64,000 bases of DNA from assembly GCF_004801315.1 (NCBI RefSeq), contig NZ_SSNW01000014.1, positions 11,726 to 75,725 on the forward strand, in the 5' to 3' direction. The notes under the pieces were generated by a model. It had not been told where the DNA came from. It searched no databases and saw only the letters and a program-made list of their open reading frames with translations. The translations under genes were made by a program, and so were the position numbers. The stretch is from Deinococcus sp. Arct2-2 (GTDB lineage: Bacteria > Deinococcota > Deinococci > Deinococcales > Deinococcaceae). Below, piece after piece: positions 36,413-44,322 of the stretch. How positions within the stretch are numbered: position 1 is the stretch's first letter; each line of letters opens with the position of its first letter.

Positions 36413-37171
36413 ATGCAGACCAAAGCCCGGCAGAACGAAATTTTGCAGCAGCTTGCCCGTGAGGGTGAACTGAGTATCACGGATCTCAGCGCCCTGTTCA
36501 GTGTGTCTGAAATGACCATTCGCCGTGACCTGAATCAGTTGGCCGCGTCTGGACTGGTCGTGCGAACACATGGCGGCGCTTCCCGGATGCTCAGCAGCAG
36601 TTTCGAGCCGCTGTTCGAGCAACGTGCACGGACGAACGCCGAGGCCAAAGAGCGCATCGCTGGCGCTGTGGCCCAGCAGATCAAAGATGGACAGACCGTG
36701 ATTTTGGACGGCGGCAGTACTGGGTTGGCAGTGGCGCGGGCCTTGGTGGGCCGCCGCCTGACGGTGTGCGCCCTCAATCTGCGCGTGGCCCAAATCCTTT
36801 CGGAGAACGTCGCCACCCACGTCATCGTTCCCGGCGGCGTGATCCGTACCCACGAACTCAGTTTCGTCGGCTCTGAAACAGAGCGCTCGCTCGGCCAGTA
36901 CAACTTCGACGTGTACGTGATGACGGCTTCTGGACTGGAGACCGCCGCCGGGTTTACCGAGTGGAATGCAGAAGACGCCGCCGTCAAGCGGGCCGCCCTC
37001 GCCTCCGCCCGGCGCACCGTTGCCGCCTGTGACTCTTCCAAATTCGGTCAGGTGGCCTTCGCGCACATTTGTCACCTCAAAGACGTGGACACCGTCGTAT
37101 CTGACCCGGCCCTAGGAACGCAGCAGAGCCGTGACATTACCGTTTCAGGCTCTCAATTGCTGATCGCCTGA
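36413..37171 (+). CDS. DeoR-family transcriptional regulator
   Basis: 252 residues; ATG 36413 begins the conserved MQTKARQNEILQQLAREG helix, so the upstream in-frame GTG/ATG within the permease remnant is not used. HTH: ITDLSALFSVSEMTIRRDLNQLAASGLVVRTHGGA. Effector domain: VILDGGSTGLAVARAL, THVIVPGGVIRTHELSFVG, YVMTASGLETAAGFTEWNAEDAAVKRA, RTVAACDSSKFGQ. Likely phosphosugar-responsive repressor of the GMC/SIS/kinase genes that follow after 62 bases on the same strand. Confidence 0.9.
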   Translation: MQTKARQNEILQQLAREGELSITDLSALFSVSEMTIRRDLNQLAASGLVVRTHGGASRMLSSSFEPLFEQRARTNAEAKERIAGAVAQQIKDGQTVILDGGSTGLAVARALVGRRLTVCALNLRVAQILSENVATHVIVPGGVIRTHELSFVGSETERSLGQYNFDVYVMTASGLETAAGFTEWNAEDAAVKRAALASARRTVAACDSSKFGQVAFAHICHLKDVDTVVSDPALGTQQSRDITVSGSQLLIA

Positions 37172-37233
37172 GTGCGCCGCGCCTAAGACTGAACAGTTCA
37201 GTGCCGGACGCTCCCCCCCTCAAGGAGATTGCC

Positions 37234-38796
37234 ATGACCCAGAACTTTGTTCACCTTCCCACTGTTCCCTTTCCCACCTACGTAGACACCCTTGTGATCG
37301 GCGGCGGCACCGGGGGCGCGGCCTTTGCCGGAACGCTGGCCGCCCACAGCGACGAATCCGTGCTGCTGCTGGAGGCGGGGCCGGATTACGGAAGCCGCAC
37401 CGCCGGACAGTGGCCGGACGACCTGCTCGACGCCCGCTCTATTCCGCTGTCGCACGATTACGACCTGCACACCACATCGGGCGGCGCGGCCCTCGACTTG
37501 CCCCGCGCCCGCGTGCTGGGCGGCTGTTCGTCTCATAACGGCTGCACCGCGTCTATCGGTGCACATCTGGACTACGACGAGTGGGCCGCGTGGGGCAATG
37601 CAGGCTGGAGCAGCGAAAACGTGACGCCGCTGCTGCACTGGGCCAGAGACCGGTTCCGGGTGCGCCGCTACCGCATGGACGACCTGACCGTACCGCAGCG
37701 GGCCTTTGTAGAGGCGGGCCTCGCTGCTGGGCTACCCTACGCCGACGATCTGGACACGCTGGAAGCCGCCGAAGGCATCGGCCCCATGCCGGTAAATGTA
37801 GTCGACGGCGTGCGCTGGAACAGTGCCTTCGCCTTTCTCGATCCGGTGCGGGGGCGGCCCAACCTGAGCATCGTGGGCAGGGCCGAAGTGCAGCAGTTGG
37901 TCATTGAAGACGGCAAGGTGCGGGGCGCGGTGGTGCGGACTGCTGAGGGCGAGACCCTGATTCATGCCCGCCGGGTGGTGGTGTGCGCGGGCGCCTATCA
38001 CTCGCCTGCCCTGCTGCTGCGCTCCGGAATCGGGCCAGCCGACGAACTGCGTGCCCTCGGCATACAAGTCGCTTTAGATTTGCCCGGTGTGGGGCGGCAT
38101 CTGCTGGATCATTCCTGTGTGGGGCTGCATTTTGCCGGACAACCGGGGCTGCTGGACACGCTGGCCGAGCGCCCGTGGAGTCCCGACGAACAAACGGTGG
38201 GCCGCGCCCGGTCTTCGCGCTGCGACGACGGCCCGTATGACATTCATGTGTTTATGGTGGCCGGATCGAATTCGGGGCATCCAGAATTGCCGCCCATCAG
38301 CCTGTACGGCGGGGCCATGCGTGCCGTCTCCGAAGGCCGCGTGACGCTGGCCCCCGATCTGGACGTGACCCGCCCCGTCATCGATCACCGCTACGGCACC
38401 GATCCGGGCGGCTATGACCGTCAGGTGCTGCGCGAGGCCACCGACCTCCTGCTTGATCTGGCGTCGCGCCCCGAACTGGCCGAAGTGCTGGGCCAGCGCG
38501 TGATTGTGGACGGTCAAGACGATCCGCTCGACCACATCGTCAATTATTGCCACCCGGCAGGCAGCTGCAAAATGGGGCCAGCCAGCGATCCTCAGGCGGT
38601 GGTAGACAACCGGGGGCAAGTGCACGGAATCGGCGGCCTGTACGTGGCCGACGCCTCGATCATGCCCGCTATTTCACGCGGCAATATCAATTTGCCCACC
38701 GCCATGATCGGTGCCCGAATCGCGGCATTCATGCTGAGCCAAGAGCCGCATGAGCTGGTCAGCGGGCCAGTGGCCGTTTCAGGAGCAGGCGCGTGA
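37234..38796 (+). CDS. GMC-family FAD oxidoreductase
   Basis: 520 residues; ATG 37234 with AAGGAG seven bases upstream. FAD-binding N-terminus DTLVIGGGTGGAAFAGTLAA, then LLLEAGPDYG, ARVLGGCSSHNGC, SIGAHLDYDEWAAWGN. The C-terminal GMC domain has the catalytic His in VNYCHPAGSCKMGP and the second active-site Asn in ISRGNINLPT. Oxidises an alcohol or sugar hydroxyl; the group includes choline, glucose and inositol-type dehydrogenases. The neighbouring SIS isomerase and ROK kinase suggest a sugar or sugar derivative. Translational coupling (GTGA) with the SIS gene. Confidence 0.9.
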   Translation: MTQNFVHLPTVPFPTYVDTLVIGGGTGGAAFAGTLAAHSDESVLLLEAGPDYGSRTAGQWPDDLLDARSIPLSHDYDLHTTSGGAALDLPRARVLGGCSSHNGCTASIGAHLDYDEWAAWGNAGWSSENVTPLLHWARDRFRVRRYRMDDLTVPQRAFVEAGLAAGLPYADDLDTLEAAEGIGPMPVNVVDGVRWNSAFAFLDPVRGRPNLSIVGRAEVQQLVIEDGKVRGAVVRTAEGETLIHARRVVVCAGAYHSPALLLRSGIGPADELRALGIQVALDLPGVGRHLLDHSCVGLHFAGQPGLLDTLAERPWSPDEQTVGRARSSRCDDGPYDIHVFMVAGSNSGHPELPPISLYGGAMRAVSEGRVTLAPDLDVTRPVIDHRYGTDPGGYDRQVLREATDLLLDLASRPELAEVLGQRVIVDGQDDPLDHIVNYCHPAGSCKMGPASDPQAVVDNRGQVHGIGGLYVADASIMPAISRGNINLPTAMIGARIAAFMLSQEPHELVSGPVAVSGAGA

Positions 38797-39866
38797 GCGG
38801 GCCAGCCACTTCCAATCCCGCTTCGCCCGAACTGACTTCTTTTGAGCTGGACATGCTGGAGCAACCTGCGGCGCTTCGGCGGGCACTGGAACTTCGCGTG
38901 CCCCCGGAACTCGCCCACCTTGTCAACCGTCCGTGGAACCGCGTGGTCTTCACCGGCATGGGGTCTTCGCATTATGCCGCCCTCCCGACTTGGCGCAGCG
39001 CGGTGGCTGCTGGGCTTCCCGCTTGGCACCTCGACGCGGGGCAACTGCTGGACTCTCCCGATCTGCTAACCGACCAGACCTTGATCATCGCCACGTCTCA
39101 ATCGGGAGCCAGCGGTGAAATCGTGGAACTGATCGAGCGGCAGCGGGGCAAGTGGGGTGCATTGATCGGCGTAACGGACATCGGACACAGCCCATTGGCC
39201 GCCGCTGCCGATTTGTTCTTGCCCCTCGGCAGCGGCCCCGAGGCCACCGTCAGCACCAAAAGTTATCTCAATACCCTGTTCGTTCACCGGCACATTGCGG
39301 CGGCCATTGCGCGCGAAGACCGCGCCGAGGTGGAGCAGGAACTTCACGGGGTTGCCGATCTGGTTGGGCCGTTGCTGAGTCCACTTGAGCTGGGTGAACT
39401 CGACTTGTCTGCTTTGGCGCGGGGCGTGCTTGAGCAGGCTGGATACCGCCTTGTTTCGATTGGCAAAGGAGACGACGCGGCCACCGCCTTGTACGCCAGC
39501 CTGATTATCAAGGAGGCAGCCAAAGTCGCGGTGGAAGGCTATATCGGCGGGCAATTCCGGCACGGCCCGATGGAATTGGCGGGCGCAGGGCTGACCGCCC
39601 TCGTATTCGGTGCACGCCGCACGGCTCCCGATGAAGGTCTCCGGCGTCTGGCACAGGACATCACTGCAACGGGTTCCCACGCTGTCCTCATCGGTGATGA
39701 CCGCTTGGAGGGGGCCAGTACCACCGAAGTTCCCTGCGGTACAGCCTTCGCGAGCTTGGTATCGGGCGCACTGGTGGCCCAGCATCTCGCGGTTCAGTTG
39801 GCCTGCGCCAACGGGGTCATCCCCGGCGCATTCATCTACGGCAGCAAAGTCACGTCTACCTTGTGA
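38793..39866 (+). CDS. SIS-domain sugar-phosphate isomerase/deaminase (GlmS/AgaS-like)
   Basis: 357 residues from GTG 38793, overlapping the GMC stop by four bases. Two SIS domains without a glutaminase part: first with VVFTGMGSSHYAALPTW, LIIATSQSGASGEIVELI, GPEATVSTKSYLNTL; second with YRLVSIGKGDDAATALYASLIIKEAAKVAVEGYIGGQFRHGP. This is the isomerase half of GlmS, as in AgaS and FrlB-type enzymes that isomerise or deglycate amino sugars. GlmS-like EGYxxxQFRHGP is well kept, so the protein should be active. Next gene is a broken sugar kinase. Confidence 0.9.
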   Translation: MSGPATSNPASPELTSFELDMLEQPAALRRALELRVPPELAHLVNRPWNRVVFTGMGSSHYAALPTWRSAVAAGLPAWHLDAGQLLDSPDLLTDQTLIIATSQSGASGEIVELIERQRGKWGALIGVTDIGHSPLAAAADLFLPLGSGPEATVSTKSYLNTLFVHRHIAAAIAREDRAEVEQELHGVADLVGPLLSPLELGELDLSALARGVLEQAGYRLVSIGKGDDAATALYASLIIKEAAKVAVEGYIGGQFRHGPMELAGAGLTALVFGARRTAPDEGLRRLAQDITATGSHAVLIGDDRLEGASTTEVPCGTAFASLVSGALVAQHLAVQLACANGVIPGAFIYGSKVTSTL

Positions 39867-40788
39867 TGCACAGCGTTCAAGAACAGGCCGTCCCGGTCAC
39901 TGTGAGCATTGATCTGGGCGGGACAGGAACCCGTTTTGTGGCCCTTGATTCGCAGGGCGTGGTGCGGGGGGAGGGAGTGTGCCGACGCCTCGCCAGCGCG
40001 ATCCCAGTGGACACACGGCATTTTTCAAAGAACACATTGCGGGCGTTGTGGGTCAGCACAGACTGGTGGCTATCGGCATTGGGGCCAGCGGGCCAGTGGA
40101 TGTGGGCAGCAGCATCCGCAACCCCAAGACGTTGGGGGCGCTGAGCGACATCCATCTGCCGCACCTGCTGGGCCACCTCTTTGGCGTGCCTTGCCTGATC
40201 GACAATGACGCGGTGACGGCGGCGTTCGGAGAAGCCAAGTACGGCGCGGCACCATTCCACCGTCTTGATGGTCACACTCGGCACTGGAGTCGGCGTCTGC
40301 TTTCTGCGCGTCTTGCTGCCGCACCGGGGCGGAGACGGGCAGCATCCTGAAGCCGGTCATCTGAGTGTAGGAGGAGCGGCGGCCCCGTGCTACTGCGGAC
40401 GCTCTAGCTGTTGGGAGCAGGTGGCCTCACGGGCCGCCCCCGAACGTGCGGCTGTAAAGCTCGCGCCTGATAAGCAGACACCTCGTCAGGCTCTCGAAGC
40501 CGTGGCAGACCGGGCAAGGCAGGGAGATGCCCAAGCTCAGGAGGTATTCGACACTTTTGGTGCCCGGCTCGGGGAGGGTTTGGCAGACCTGCTGACAGCT
40601 TTCCGGCCTGAATGCGTCGTACTGGGAGGAGGGGGGCCAGTTATCTGCCGCTGTATCAAGCGTCGCTGCTGGCTACATTGGCCGCCGTTAAGGACTGCTT
40701 TCCGGAGATCCAGTTGTCTGCCAGCACACTCAAAGATGAAGGGGGCGCAATCGGAGCGGCGGCGGGAGCGTGGAGCAACACAAGCTGA
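39866..40788 (+). pseudogene. ROK-family sugar kinase, broken by three frameshifts
   Basis: Starts ATG 39866 on the last base of the SIS stop. Frame 2 encodes VTVSIDLGGTGTRFVALDSQG (ATP phosphate loop); near 39985-40010 the homology moves to frame 1 (IGIGASGPVDVGSS, GVPCLIDNDAVTAAFGEAKYG with the catalytic Asp); near 40255-40275 it returns to frame 2 (MVTLGTGVGVCF, then the zinc motif CYCGRSSCWEQ and ECVVLGGG); in the G-run near 40625-40638 it moves again (SYLPLYQASLLATL, LKDEGGAIGAAAGAW) to TGA 40786-40788. All family landmarks survive, so decay is recent. Coding neighbours are intact, which argues against simple sequencing error. Confidence 0.82.
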
Positions 40789-40835
40789 GGTGAGCTGACC
40801 AAACCTACTGTTGTACTGAAAACTGGGAGCACTCC

Positions 40836-40963
40836 AGGTGCAGTGGACGCCCTGAACCTGGACGGCGGCGGCTCAACAGCCACCTAGTGAACGGCATGTT
40901 GCCGGGCGCGACGTCTCCGGCGAGCGTCCTGACGGCGACGCCATTCTGATCTTTCCCCGCTGA
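40836..40963 (+). pseudogene. Tail of a phosphodiester glycosidase (NAGPA/DUF2233 type)
   Basis: Bases 40838-40886 encode GAVDALNLDGGGSTAT, the hallmark ALNLDGGGST motif of phosphodiester glycosidase domains; a frameshift at the following TAG gives VNGM, and a further shift gives VAGRDVSGERPDGDAILIFPR to TGA 40961-40963, matching the usual end (NRPSD...RPVGNAI). Only this last roughly 40 residues remain; nothing recognisable lies between it and the ROK pseudogene. Members cleave sugar-1-phosphodiesters, so it would fit the amino-sugar theme of the decayed locus. Remaining bases of the 333-base gap up to 41121 show no gene. Confidence 0.6.
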
Positions 40964-41121
40964 GAGGGGTGAAGAACCACAGTTGCCCGAAAGTGTGTTT
41001 TAAGAGGAAAATATCGTGCTCGACGGAGGTTCTCAACTGACGGTGGAAGCCCCAACACCGCCGCCCAAGGTGTCTGCGCCGTCTAGGATGCCGCTTCGGT
41101 TGTACCCTTATTCTCCCGCTC

Positions 41122-41628
41122 CTATTCGTCACGTTCAGGGCCAACCGCTTGAGCTGTTTCCTTTTCGGTCGGACGCACCTGCACTCCAGTGACGCGGCGC
41201 AGAAAGTCGATGACCACGCGCAGGTCTGGTTCTGGATACACGGCGCACAGCTCACGCAGTTCCTGAGCGGCATGGGCGTAGTGCTCGGTGATACGCTGAC
41301 TCTGAACCGGGTCGGCCCGCACCAGCACGCGGCGGCGGTCACTGAGGCTGCGTTCCCGCACGACCCACCCGCCCCGTTCTAGCCGGTCAAGGACACCGGT
41401 CATGGTCGCCAGATGCAGGCCCATGCGCTGCGCGAGTTGGCTTGGAGCATGGGGGCCGTGCCGGGACAGAATATCCAAGCAATCGAGGTCGACTTCATTG
41501 ACCGAGAAGTGTTGTCCCACCGAGCGATTGAGCACGGAGAGAGTGAGGCGTAAGTCTTGCAACATCGTGAGCAGGGTGTCGGGCAAGGCTTCCGGCGCGG
41601 TCTCCGGGGCGACACGAGCTGCATTCAT
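41122..41628 (-). CDS. MarR-family transcriptional regulator
   Basis: 168 residues from ATG 41626-41628. I prefer this start because TATACT (41635-41640 on the minus strand) sits six bases upstream, the layout of a leaderless gene; an in-frame ATG at 41667 would extend it by 13 residues. Winged helix: VDLDCLDILSRHGPHAPSQLAQRMGLHLATMTGVLDRLERGGWVVRERSLSDRRRVLV in parts (residues about 40-105), with Asp-Arg-Arg in the wing. Divergent from the NmrA-like gene with an 80-base AT-rich gap, the common arrangement of MarR regulators and their target oxidoreductase. Confidence 0.85.
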   Translation of the reverse strand: MNAARVAPETAPEALPDTLLTMLQDLRLTLSVLNRSVGQHFSVNEVDLDCLDILSRHGPHAPSQLAQRMGLHLATMTGVLDRLERGGWVVRERSLSDRRRVLVRADPVQSQRITEHYAHAAQELRELCAVYPEPDLRVVIDFLRRVTGVQVRPTEKETAQAVGPERDE

Positions 41629-41708
41629 CACCACAGTATACCGGCCTTCATCTTTTACGCATTTCATATAATATGGATTCCGTAGTATTTTGATAGTATG
41701 GAACTCGT
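41629..41708. promoter_or_regulatory. AT-rich divergent promoter region (MarR/NmrA)
   Basis: 80 bases, far richer in A/T than its surroundings. Minus strand: TATACT six bases before the MarR ATG. Plus strand: TAGTAT at 41694-41699, nine bases before ATG 41709, and another TAGTAT at 41683-41688. Imperfect symmetric pieces (CATATAATATGG, ATAGTATGG) could bind the MarR dimer. Confidence 0.6.
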
Positions 41709-42401
41709 ATGCGCTTGACCGTCTTCGGAGCAAATGGACCAAGTGGGCGCTTGGTGGTTCAGCAAGCCCTGGCCCTCGGTCATACCGTGCGGGCGGTGAC
41801 CCGTCAGCCAGAGGCTTTTCCAGCCCTTGGGCCGGAACTGGAAGTCACGGGCGCAGACGTCTTCGACGCAGATGCCGTTGACCGAGCGGTGGCCGGTTCC
41901 GACGCAGTGATCTCGTCGCTCGGCGTTCCCTACAGCCGTCAGCCCATCGAGGTGTACTCCACAGGCACCGGCCATGTGGTTGCGGCCATGCAGCGCCGGG
42001 GGATTCGGCGGTTGCTGTGTGTCAGCTCTACCACTACCTTTCCGGCAAACGATCCGCAGGCGGGCTGGATCAACCGTGTCGGGGTGTCGCTGGTCTCTAA
42101 GACCATCGGCCGCACCACCTATCAGGACATGCGCCGCATGGAGACGCTGGTGCGGGGCAGCGGTCTGGACTGGACGATTGTCCGGCCCTCCGGTCTGTTT
42201 ACGGGCAAGACGGTCACGGCTTACCAGACCGCCGAAAACGCGCTGAGTGGCCGCTTCACCGCCCGTGCCGATCTGGCCGCCTGTCTGCTGAGCGAGGTAC
42301 AAGACTCCCGCTGGGTCGGCAAAGTCATGGTCGTCATCACCACCCAGAACACGCCGTCGTTTACCGAGTGGTTCCGGGGTGAAATTCTCAAGCAACCCTG
42401 A
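41709..42401 (+). CDS. NmrA/SDR-a-type NAD(P)H-binding protein
   Basis: 230 residues from ATG 41709. Atypical short-chain dehydrogenase: MRLTVFGANGPSGRLVVQQAL (dinucleotide motif GxxGxxG), TRQPEAFPAL with Arg suggesting NADP(H), GADVFDADAVDRAVAGSDAVISSLG, LLCVSSTTTF, and WTIVRPSGLFTG. No canonical Tyr-Lys active site is evident, as usual for NmrA-like proteins and quinone-oxidoreductase relatives. Probably a redox-sensing or quinone/flavin-reducing protein controlled by the divergent MarR regulator. Confidence 0.88.
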   Translation: MRLTVFGANGPSGRLVVQQALALGHTVRAVTRQPEAFPALGPELEVTGADVFDADAVDRAVAGSDAVISSLGVPYSRQPIEVYSTGTGHVVAAMQRRGIRRLLCVSSTTTFPANDPQAGWINRVGVSLVSKTIGRTTYQDMRRMETLVRGSGLDWTIVRPSGLFTGKTVTAYQTAENALSGRFTARADLAACLLSEVQDSRWVGKVMVVITTQNTPSFTEWFRGEILKQP

Positions 42402-42482
42402 ACGTCGGACGAAGCACCAGACACCCGCACGACAGCGAAAGAAACCTCTGTCAGAGAGGTGGGAGAAGTTCGCCTGCTGGGT

Positions 42483-42638
42483 GTTGTACGGATTCCGTCT
42501 GATTCCCGTACAGTCGGCCCTGCTCATCAGTATTGCCGCCGCCTGTCCGTCCACCTCCCTTCAGTCCGTACTGTTTCCTTTTCCCTTCAGTCGGATGAAC
42601 AACCAAAATGCACGGCTTTTAATCGGAATCCGTACGAC
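42483..42638. mobile_element. 156-bp MITE-like element with terminal inverted repeats
   Basis: GTTGTACGGATTCCG (42483-42497) and CGGAATCCGTACGAC (42624-42638) are complementary at 14 of 15 positions and define the ends. The interior has no coding capacity and contains further half-repeats (CCCGTACAGTCGG, CAGTCCGTACTG, CAGTCGGATG). The right end abuts, to the base, the point where an antitoxin-like gene loses its homology, so this is an insertion. No target-site duplication was found by eye. Confidence 0.65.
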
Positions 42639-42845
42639 TTGAAGAAGTTCGGCCTCCTGTTGTGTACCGGTCTCAGGTCCAAGGGTGACCACTTGCACGG
42701 CCTTGCCGGAGATCAATTGACCGAGGAAGCTTTCCAACACATCGGTAAGGGGCGTGGGCACTTGTCCAGCTTGAGCCTCCAATTGATCCAGCTGAGTTTG
42801 GGCCGCCACCTGATCCGCAGGGCTAGGGGAAAACAGAGTTGTCAT
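42639..42845 (-). pseudogene. Antitoxin-type (excisionase-like HTH) gene truncated by the MITE
   Basis: Minus-strand frame from ATG 42843-42845: MTTLFSPSPADQVAAQTQLDQLEAQ, then LTDVLESFLGQLISGKAVQVVTLGPETGTQQEAELLQV in parts. The TQQxAxLL helix is the first HTH helix of excisionase-like antitoxins, where a second helix (usually VSRPxxxKLL) should follow; instead the sequence runs into the element end at 42638. No toxin gene is next to it. Family-level call is inference from the pattern. Confidence 0.5.
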
Positions 42846-42876
42846 TGAAAACTGGACTGCACCCAAAATCCCAGCA

Positions 42877-42966
42877 TCACTCTAGGGTGGGCTGCCCGCC
42901 TCTCCTAGCCTCTTGGAGTAACTTGATCATTTGCTCTTTCGTGAACTGCTGATGGTCGATGACGTT
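42877..42966 (-). pseudogene. Possible OrfA-type transposase N-terminal scrap
   Basis: The minus strand encodes QQFTKEQMIKLLQEARRGGQPTLE before a stop at 42877, resembling the first helix of IS3-type OrfA proteins (FTxEQIxxLLxEAxxG). Only some 25-30 residues match and no inverted ends were found. Apart from this I see nothing in 42846-43034. Confidence 0.3.
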
Positions 42967-43034
42967 TCCTCGCGTTCCAGCCTGACCCTGCACGGCTGGA
43001 ATGACGAGCCTTCGTCTCCACTTCACGTCGTCCA

Positions 43035-43065
43035 GTTTTGGGGGGGCACTCCATCCCCCCAAAAC
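43035..43065. terminator. Strong hairpin after the galactan binding-protein gene
   Basis: GTTTTGGGGGG with CCCCCCAAAAC around CACTCCAT-type loop; at least 11 paired bases. It lies six bases beyond the end of the minus-strand binding-protein gene (stop 43071-43073). The A/T base of the stem supplies a short T stretch on either strand. Confidence 0.65.
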
Positions 43066-43070
43066 CCTTT

Positions 43071-44255
43071 CTACTTGATGCTGCTGTTAATTTCCTTCAA
43101 AGCTCCGTCCAAAATGGAGGCGTAGTTGGGATTGGGTTTCTGGACGCTCTGGCTGACGGCGCTCCCCCACGGCCCCCACACCGATCCCATTTGCGGCACG
43201 TTCGGCATGGGCGTGCCTGCCGAAATCGCCTTGCCGAACCCCGTCACCACCGGGTCTGCCTTCAGCTTGGTGCGGGCGGCCAGACTGACCGGAATGCGCC
43301 CACCGGCCTGATTGAACGACACCTGCGACGTGCTGGTGATCAGCAGTTTGGCAAACTGCGCCGAGGCATTCTTGTTCTTGCCGTACGCGTTGAGCACCAC
43401 GCCCTGCACGCCTACAAACGGCGACCACTTGGCGGTGGCTCCGGGAGGGGTCGGCAAGGTGGTGATGCCGTACTGAATCCCCGCTTTTTTGATGTCGCCC
43501 ATGTCCCAAGGCCCGGTGATGATCATGGCGGCGCGGCCATCCACAAACGCGCTTTTGACGACGTCGTTTGACACGCCTTCGGGCACGAGCTTGTACTTGT
43601 AGCGCAGATCGTTTAGGAGAGTCACGGCCTTCAGCGCCCCCGCATTGCCGACCCCCACGTCTTTCACGTTCAGGGTTCCGGCATTGTTTTTAAAGATGTA
43701 ACTGCCGTAAGCGCTGAAGATGCCGTAGTTGGCGTACGCGTTGGTGAGATCTACCAAGAAGCCGAACTTGCCGTTCCCCGTATTCTTCTGGGCCACCGAG
43801 ATAAATTCATTCCAAGTGGTGGGCGGCGTGGGCACCAGCGCTTTGTTGTAGATCAGCGCCATCGACTCAGCAAACATCGGAAAACCGAACACTTTGCCCC
43901 GGTAGGTCATGGCGCTCAGGGCGGTTCGGTCAGTGTCTGAGGTCGAGAGAATGTAGCGGTCAAGCGGCTCCACCACGCCCGACGCAGCCAGTTGCCCAAA
44001 ACGGTCTTGCGGCAGGGTCACGATCAGATCTGGCCCCTGACCTTTGGGCGCACCCTGAATCAACTTGTCGGGAATTTGGTCGAGGGGCACGCTGACGATG
44101 GTGACCTTGTTGCCGCTGGCCTTGGTATACGCGGCGGCCTGCGTCTGCAACCAGGACACTTCGGCGGCGTCCGTAAAGTGGCTCCATACGGTGAGGGGCG
44201 CGGCACTGGCACTCGCGGCGAGGGTCAACGACAGCAGCAGCAAGACTTTGTTCAT
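43071..44255 (-). CDS. Sugar ABC importer binding protein, MalE/GanS-like
   Basis: 394 residues from ATG 44253-44255, AAGGAG seven bases upstream. Signal peptide residues 1-18 (LLLLSLTLAASASA, cleaved before APLTVWSH). Family-1 binding fold of the maltodextrin/galacto-oligosaccharide kind: QGAPKGQGPDLIVTLPQDRFGQLAASGVVEPLDRY, YRGKVFGFPMFAESMALIYNKALVP, AFVDGRAAMIITGPWDMGDIKKAG. Third gene of the GH42-GH53 set, so it probably captures galacto-oligosaccharides released by the endo-galactanase. The cognate MalF/MalG-type permeases are not adjacent. A 67-base gap separates it from the GH53 gene. Confidence 0.9.
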   Translation of the reverse strand: MNKVLLLLSLTLAASASAAPLTVWSHFTDAAEVSWLQTQAAAYTKASGNKVTIVSVPLDQIPDKLIQGAPKGQGPDLIVTLPQDRFGQLAASGVVEPLDRYILSTSDTDRTALSAMTYRGKVFGFPMFAESMALIYNKALVPTPPTTWNEFISVAQKNTGNGKFGFLVDLTNAYANYGIFSAYGSYIFKNNAGTLNVKDVGVGNAGALKAVTLLNDLRYKYKLVPEGVSNDVVKSAFVDGRAAMIITGPWDMGDIKKAGIQYGITTLPTPPGATAKWSPFVGVQGVVLNAYGKNKNASAQFAKLLITSTSQVSFNQAGGRIPVSLAARTKLKADPVVTGFGKAISAGTPMPNVPQMGSVWGPWGSAVSQSVQKPNPNYASILDGALKEINSSIK

Positions 44256-44322
44256 GGTGTTCTCCTTGAGTATGAAACCCGGAAAAGTTCCGGTGGTGGG
44301 GCGGGATTGGAGGGGGTTGGAG

